NCBI GenBank assembly: GCA_023445955.1
Contig: JAEXJH010000621.1
Span: 1 to 18,470, forward strand
Reading direction: 5' to 3'
Length of the DNA: 18,470 bases
DNA from: Pseudomonadota bacterium
GTDB taxonomy: Bacteria; Pseudomonadota; Alphaproteobacteria; Caulobacterales; Caulobacteraceae
Shown: piece by piece, positions 14,349 through 18,470 of the stretch
Layout: the number at the start of each line of letters is the position of its first letter
Position numbering within the stretch: position 1 is the stretch's first letter
The notes under the pieces: model-generated
Seen by the model: the letters and a program-made list of their open reading frames with translations, nothing else
Told to the model about the DNA's origin: nothing
Database searches by the model: none
Program-made: the position numbers and the translations under genes

Positions 14349-16379
14349 TCAGTCGGGCGGGTTGTTCTTTTCGAGGAAAGCGACGGCCTCGGTCAGCATC
14401 TTCAGCCGCGTTTCGCCGTGCGAGAGCCAGTGGTCCTCGTTCTCCAGCGCGACCAGGCTGACCGGCTTGCCGGCCTTCTTCAGCGCGTCGGCCATGGCCT
14501 GGCCGTGCTCGAAGGGCACGACGGTGTCGTCGTGGCCATGAATCAGCAGCACGGGGATGTCGATGCGGTCGGCCAGCCTGACCGGCGAGACGGCCGCCAG
14601 ATCGCCGCCCGTATAGCGCAGCCAGCCGCGCGGCGAGGTCTGCCGCCGATCCTCGTCGATATTGGCCGCCAGGATGCGACCGGGATCGGGCAGGGCGGTG
14701 ATGGCCGTCGAGCACTCATAGCTGCCCCGTACGCCGGCCCTGACGAAGGTCGAGCTCTGGCCGCAGATCGGGTCGGGATTCAGAAGGCTCTGTCGCATTT
14801 GAACGAGGTCGGTCGGACCCGCCACCGAGACGGCGCAACGATATACGCCCTTGTCCAGCGCCGCCCCGGCCAAGGCTGCGGACCCGCCATAGGCCTGACC
14901 CAGGATGCAGACCCGCCTGGGATCGACGACGCCCTGAGCGGCCAGCGCGCGGACGCCATCCGACAGGTCGGTCCGCATCTTCTTGCCCCACTCGCCGAAG
15001 CCGGCCTTGACGAAGTCCGCGCCGAAACCTTCGGAGCCGCGATAGTTCGGACGCAGCACCGCATAGCCGCGCGAGGCCAGGGCCTGGCTCAGCCAGTCGA
15101 AGTCGGCCGTGTCGCGGCCTTGCGGGTCGGCATGCGGCACGACGATCAGGGGCAGGTTCCGGGCCTCCCGGCCGCGCGGCAGGGTCAGATAGGCGCTGAT
15201 CTCCAGGCCATCGGCGGCCTTGTAGGTGATCGACGTCACCGGCGAGATCATCTGCGGGGTGACGCCCTTGTAGACCGGCCCCAGATAGCCGCCGTGATGG
15301 GTGTTGAGGTCGACCAACGCATAGGCCGGCCCCTCGGTGGCGGATTCCACGCGCACCACGACCCTGCGCCGGTCGTTCGACCAGGCGTGCAGGAAGACCC
15401 TGTCGCCCTTGAACGGCGCACTGACCTTGTTCCACGCGCTCTGCACGGCCGGGTCGAAGAAGGTGTAGCGCGGCGCATCGTCCTCCAGATGGTAGCCGCC
15501 GATCAGGGCCAGGCTGGCCGGGTCGTGGACCACGCCGGCATAGGGGCCGCCCGGCACGTCCTGCGCGGCGCCGGAGACCGCGTATTCACGCAGGATGTTC
15601 TCGCCGTTCTGGCCCGTGCGCCAGACCAGCGCCGACTTGCCGTCGCGACCCAGGCCCGACAGGCCGAACGACCCGGTGGGCGCATCGACCTCATCGACCG
15701 TCTTGAAGTTGGACGCCTCGCGCATCAGCAGGGTCCAGCGCCCCGTCTTGCCGTCATAGGTCGTCTGGGCCAGCGGCTCGCCGGCGGCGTCGATCAGCCA
15801 GGCGTCCGTGCCGTAGCGCGCGCCGATGTCCAGGCGGCGGAGGGTCCCGGTCTTCAGATTGGTGCGGAACAGGGTGTCGGCGCCCTGGCCTCGCATGAAA
15901 TAGACGCCCTCCAGGAAGGCGATCGGGTCGCCGTCGACCACGCGGACATGAGGCGGCTGGACGACGATGTTCATCGTGTCCTTTTCGCCGTGCAGCAGCG
16001 GCTTCTGCTTCCGGCCGACCAGGTCATAGTCGACGGCCTGGAAGTATTCGCGCGCCGGGCCGACCGTGCCCGCGCCGCGCACGGCTTCCGAGGTGACGAA
16101 GACGATGTCCTTCTCGCCCGCCCAGCGCAGGTTGCGCAGCTTGGCCGCGCCCAGCTTCAAGCCCGTGATCGCGCCGCCCTCGGTCTTGCGCACGGTCAGG
16201 AAGCGCTGTTGGCCGTCCGTGGTGACCACCGCCAGCTTCGAGCCGTCCGGCGAGATCTCGACGGCCTCGATGCTGGGCAGCGCGCCGTAGGCGGCGAGAC
16301 TGGGCTTGTCGGCCGCGGCGACAGGCGCGGCGACAGCGAAGAAGGCCGCCGCGCCGGCGGTCAGAACAGTTTTGAGCAC
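14349..16379 (-). CDS. S9 prolyl-oligopeptidase-like protein, exported, nucleophile Ser replaced by Ala (likely pseudo-peptidase)
   Basis: The product is 676 residues from GTG at 16379. A signal peptide (MLKTVLTAGAAAFFAVAAPV, cleavage near residue 22) implies a periplasmic location. Residues about 25-390 form the beta-propeller half and about 395-676 the alpha/beta-hydrolase half. It is co-linear with the upstream paralogue through residue 496, but the nucleophile motif reads GQAYGG instead of GASYGG: residue 496 is Ala (codon 14892-14894). The oxyanion-region HGGP is HADP (416-419). The acid (Asp617/618, HGHDD) and base (His650, EDHW) are kept. About 33 extra residues between these sites include Cys539 and Cys556. 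The frame is intact with normal codon use, so it is a maintained protein that is probably catalytically dead and may act as a binding or regulatory partner (inference). It starts 10 nt after the upstream stop. Confidence 0.9.
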   Translation of the reverse strand: MLKTVLTAGAAAFFAVAAPVAAADKPSLAAYGALPSIEAVEISPDGSKLAVVTTDGQQRFLTVRKTEGGAITGLKLGAAKLRNLRWAGEKDIVFVTSEAVRGAGTVGPAREYFQAVDYDLVGRKQKPLLHGEKDTMNIVVQPPHVRVVDGDPIAFLEGVYFMRGQGADTLFRTNLKTGTLRRLDIGARYGTDAWLIDAAGEPLAQTTYDGKTGRWTLLMREASNFKTVDEVDAPTGSFGLSGLGRDGKSALVWRTGQNGENILREYAVSGAAQDVPGGPYAGVVHDPASLALIGGYHLEDDAPRYTFFDPAVQSAWNKVSAPFKGDRVFLHAWSNDRRRVVVRVESATEGPAYALVDLNTHHGGYLGPVYKGVTPQMISPVTSITYKAADGLEISAYLTLPRGREARNLPLIVVPHADPQGRDTADFDWLSQALASRGYAVLRPNYRGSEGFGADFVKAGFGEWGKKMRTDLSDGVRALAAQGVVDPRRVCILGQAYGGSAALAGAALDKGVYRCAVSVAGPTDLVQMRQSLLNPDPICGQSSTFVRAGVRGSYECSTAITALPDPGRILAANIDEDRRQTSPRGWLRYTGGDLAAVSPVRLADRIDIPVLLIHGHDDTVVPFEHGQAMADALKKAGKPVSLVALENEDHWLSHGETRLKMLTEAVAFLEKNNPPD

Positions 16380-16389
16380 TGTGGGTTCT

Positions 16390-18321
16390 TCACTTCGGAG
16401 GATTGTTTTTTTCGACGAAGGCGACCGTCTCGTTCAGCATCTTCTGCCGGGTCGCGCCGCGCGACAACCAGTGGTCCTCGCCATCCAGGGTGATGAACTG
16501 GAACGGCTTGCCGGCCTTCTTCAGGGCGTCGGCCATGGCCTGGCTCTGGTCGTAGCGGACCACTGTGTCGTCCTTGCCGTGGATCAGCAGGATCGGGATG
16601 TCGACCTTGGCCGCCTGCTGGGCGGGCGAGATGGCGTTCAGGTCCGGGTCCTTGGCTCCATCCGCGCCCATGAACCGCAGCCAGTAGCGCTGCGAGGCGC
16701 CGGCCTCGCCGTTGTTGTTGCGGATGTTGGTCAGCAGGAACTTCTTGAGGTCGGCCACGCCCGCCACGGAAACGGCGCAGCGATAGACGCCCTTGTCCAG
16801 GGTCGCTCCGGCCAGGGCCGCGTAGCCGCCATAGCTGGCGCCGACCACGCAGACTCGCTTCGGGTCGATGATCCCCTGCTTGGCCAGATCGCGGACGCCG
16901 TCCGACAGGTCGGTCTGCATCTTGCGGCCCCACTCGCCGAACCCGGCCTTGACGAAGTCCCAGCCAAAGCCCTCCGAACCGCGGAAATTGGGCTGCAGCA
17001 CGGCGTAGCCGCGCGAGGCCAGGGCCTGGCTCCACCAGTCGAAGCCGGGCTCGTCGCGGCCTTCGGGACCGCCGTGCGGCAGGACGACCAGCGGCAGGTT
17101 CTTGGGATCACGCCCCTTGGGCAAGGTCAGGTAGCCGCTGATCTCCAGGCCGTCGGCGGCCTTGTACTTGATCGAGCGCACCGGCGAGATCGTCTTGCTG
17201 CTGACGTCCTTGTAGATGTCGCCCAGCCAGGCGGCCTGCTTGGTGTCGAGATCGACGAAGGCGAAGGCCGGCCCTTCGATGGGCGAGTCGACGCGGACGA
17301 CGACCCGGCGGCGGTTCTTCGACCATGAGGCCAGGGTGACGCGCTCGCCCGGGAAGGCCTTGACCACCGAGTTCCAGGTCTTCTGCGCGGCCGGATCGAA
17401 GAAGGTGTAGGTGAGGTCGTCGCCCTTCAGCTGGTAGCCGCCCAGCAGGGCCAGGGTGTCGGGATCGTGCACCAGGCCGTCCAGCGGCAGGTCGCCGGGC
17501 AGGTCCTCGTGCTGATCGACGCCGCGATATTCGCGCAGGAAGTCCCTGTTCTTGTCGTCGCTGCGCCAGACCAGCACCGACTTGCCGTCGCGGCCGAAGC
17601 CCGAAATGCCGTACGAGCCCATCGGGGAGTCGGCTTCGTCGACCTTCTTCCAGTTGCCGCCGATCTTCATCAGCAGGCTCCAGCGGCCCTTCTTGCCGTC
17701 GTACAGCGACTGGGCGACCGGCTCGCCGGCGGCGTCGACCAGCCAGCCGTCGGTGTCAAAGCGGGCGCCGTCGATCAGCTTGGTGTAGCCGTCCTTCAGA
17801 TTGACCCGGAACAGGGCGTCCAGGCCGGTGGTGGCCTCGAAGTGCACGCCTTCCAGGAAGACGACGGTCTGGCCCTTGAGCGTGCGGACCATAGGCGAGC
17901 CCAGGATCACGTTCATGGCGTTGGGCTGCGAGCGCAGCAGCAGGCTCTGCTTCTTGGTCGCCAGGTTGAAGTCCAGGGCCATGAAATATTCTCGGGCCGG
18001 ACCCTGCAGGTCAAAGACCTCGGTCGTCTGGGAGGACACCAGAATGAGGTGATCCTCGCCGGCCCAGGTCAGGCCGCGGAGCTTGGTCGTCCCGGCCCTG
18101 ACGCCGGCCAGCTGCTGGCCGGCGACGGTGCGCACGATCACGAAGCGCTCGTCGCCATTGGTCATGACCATGGCCAGCTTCGAGCCGTCCGGAGAGACCT
18201 TGACCTCTTCGTACTGGGGCAGGCGGCCATAGATGGCCAGGTCCGAGGTCTCGGCGGCGAAGGCCGAACCGGACATCACGGCGACACAGGCCGCGCAGGC
18301 GGCCAACAAGATCTTGATCAC
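16390..18321 (-). CDS. S9 family prolyl-oligopeptidase-like serine peptidase, exported
   Basis: The product is 643 residues from GTG at 18321, preceded by the strong ribosome-binding site GGGGGAG six nt upstream; the longer open frame upstream runs through a terminator and is rejected. The signal peptide covers residues 1-22 (MIKILLAACAACVAVMSGSA, then FA), so it acts in the periplasm. A beta-propeller half (about 25-390, SPDGSKLAMVMTNGD, VSPDG-type blades) gates a C-terminal alpha/beta hydrolase domain. The catalytic triad is intact: Ser496 in GASYGGY, Asp584/585 in HGKDD, His617 in GEDHW, with HGGP at 416-419. S9 enzymes cleave short peptides, often after Pro or as dipeptidyl- or acylaminoacyl-peptidases; the exact specificity cannot be read. 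It is the first gene of an operon with its inactive-looking paralogue. A plausible sigma70 promoter lies just upstream. Confidence 0.93.
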   Translation of the reverse strand: MIKILLAACAACVAVMSGSAFAAETSDLAIYGRLPQYEEVKVSPDGSKLAMVMTNGDERFVIVRTVAGQQLAGVRAGTTKLRGLTWAGEDHLILVSSQTTEVFDLQGPAREYFMALDFNLATKKQSLLLRSQPNAMNVILGSPMVRTLKGQTVVFLEGVHFEATTGLDALFRVNLKDGYTKLIDGARFDTDGWLVDAAGEPVAQSLYDGKKGRWSLLMKIGGNWKKVDEADSPMGSYGISGFGRDGKSVLVWRSDDKNRDFLREYRGVDQHEDLPGDLPLDGLVHDPDTLALLGGYQLKGDDLTYTFFDPAAQKTWNSVVKAFPGERVTLASWSKNRRRVVVRVDSPIEGPAFAFVDLDTKQAAWLGDIYKDVSSKTISPVRSIKYKAADGLEISGYLTLPKGRDPKNLPLVVLPHGGPEGRDEPGFDWWSQALASRGYAVLQPNFRGSEGFGWDFVKAGFGEWGRKMQTDLSDGVRDLAKQGIIDPKRVCVVGASYGGYAALAGATLDKGVYRCAVSVAGVADLKKFLLTNIRNNNGEAGASQRYWLRFMGADGAKDPDLNAISPAQQAAKVDIPILLIHGKDDTVVRYDQSQAMADALKKAGKPFQFITLDGEDHWLSRGATRQKMLNETVAFVEKNNPPK

Positions 18322-18344
18322 GCGAACTCCCCCTACCGCGGGGA

Positions 18345-18372
18345 ACTCTACCAGAGGGTGCGCAGCTGTCGA
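18345..18372 (-). promoter_or_regulatory. Candidate sigma70-type promoter of the S9 operon
   Basis: On the minus strand TCGACA (18372-18367) and TAGAGT (18350-18345) are separated by 16 nt and match the -35 and -10 consensus at 5/6 and 4/6. The start would fall near 18338, leaving a short leader with the GGGGGAG ribosome-binding site. CCCC (18343-18340) can pair with the G-run of that site. Confidence 0.4.
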
Positions 18373-18397
18373 GACGCCGCAGGAGGTGGCGCAAAGC

Positions 18398-18425
18398 AAA
18401 ACGCCCCCGCCGTGAGGCCGGGGCG
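18398..18425 (-). terminator. Terminator of an off-window minus-strand gene
   Basis: CGCCCCCGCC (18402-18411) and GGCCGGGGCG (18416-18425) form a 10-bp stem with one mismatch and a GTGA loop; the minus strand then reads UUUU (18398-18401). It would end transcription entering from the right edge before the S9 promoter. A second small hairpin, CTGGG-TTGTT-CCCAG (18431-18445), lies just beyond it. Confidence 0.7.
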
Positions 18426-18470
18426 CGTGGCTGGGTTGTTCCCAGGCTACGTCCACACCGCGGGGGCCGG

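Noticed and set aside
14325..16493. A 722-codon plus-strand open frame opposite the S9 pseudo-peptidase
   Set aside because: It is a mirror of G/C-ending codons in the real minus-strand gene. The composition is Ala/Gln/Arg/Asp-rich without motifs, and it spans the junction of two minus-strand genes.
18283..18321. Possible lipoprotein signal (LAAC at residues 6-9) in the active S9 peptidase
   Set aside because: Only eight residues precede the Cys, too short for a lipoprotein n- and h-region; an ordinary signal peptidase site after residue 22 fits better.
18322..18456. N-terminal extension of the S9 peptidase frame back to 18456
   Set aside because: The extra 45 codons run through a terminator hairpin and a candidate promoter, and would bury the signal peptide. 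The GTG at 18321 has a strong ribosome-binding site and a proper signal sequence.
18400..18470. tRNA or small stable RNA at the right edge
   Set aside because: Hairpins are present, but there is no T-loop consensus or cloverleaf; the stem plus U-run is better explained as a terminator.
1..18470. CRISPR arrays, insertion sequences, prophage or integrase-linked att sites
   Set aside because: No regularly spaced direct repeats, transposase or integrase motifs, or composition break were seen; codon use is uniform across the window.

Overview
This 18.5 kb window is GC-rich with strongly G/C-ending codons. It carries a perfect TTAA-N7-TTAA CtrA-type box, GANTC sites in several promoters, and a DUF1134/EipA gene. 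Together these point to an alphaproteobacterium of the Caulobacterales, most likely Caulobacter. That assignment is inferred from gene content and motifs, not from a database match. There are no tRNAs, rRNAs, CRISPR arrays, insertion sequences or phage genes. It is a chromosomal backbone segment mixing translation genes with cell-envelope genes, and nearly everything after position 545 lies on the minus strand.

Layout. (1) 1-540: the 3' part of a plus-strand gene ending in a DUF3883-like domain, convergent with a minus-strand HD-domain protein (545-1114). (2) lepA (EF4) on the minus strand, with a terminator just after it. (3) A divergent intergenic region (3019-3180) with a CtrA box and a 17-bp perfect palindrome in front of eipA, whose product is exported. 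(4) eipA meets a minus-strand block tail to tail; the two stop codons share one CTAG. That block holds an exported MsrA, then two tandem exported DUF4139 proteins. (5) 7624-8470: two overlapping, mutually homologous ACT/IlvM-like small proteins, preceded by a terminator and a 50-codon membrane micro-ORF. (6) 8610-8733: a compact multi-hairpin intergenic repeat. (7) rpmI-rplT, a strong terminator, then pheS-pheT, all minus strand and without infC in front. (8) A DHA1-type MFS exporter. (9) A two-gene operon of exported S9 prolyl-oligopeptidase-like proteins. The upstream copy has an intact Ser-Asp-His triad. The downstream copy has Ala at the nucleophile position and a broken HGGP motif.

How the genes fit together. 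The translation set (lepA, rpmI, rplT, pheS, pheT) is housekeeping. EipA, MsrA, the DUF4139 pair and the S9 pair all carry export signals, so about half of the window concerns the periplasm or envelope. Three separate tandem duplications (DUF4139, ACT, S9) occur here, and in each the two copies have diverged.

Most worth following up: the S9 enzyme/pseudoenzyme operon, the CtrA box plus palindrome at eipA, the micro-ORF/terminator/ACT-pair cluster, the hairpin covering the ribosome-binding site of the first DUF4139 gene, and the Glu-to-Val change in the nuclease-like signature of the first gene. No single locus here is demonstrably a new system. These are specific, testable oddities in an otherwise ordinary chromosomal region.
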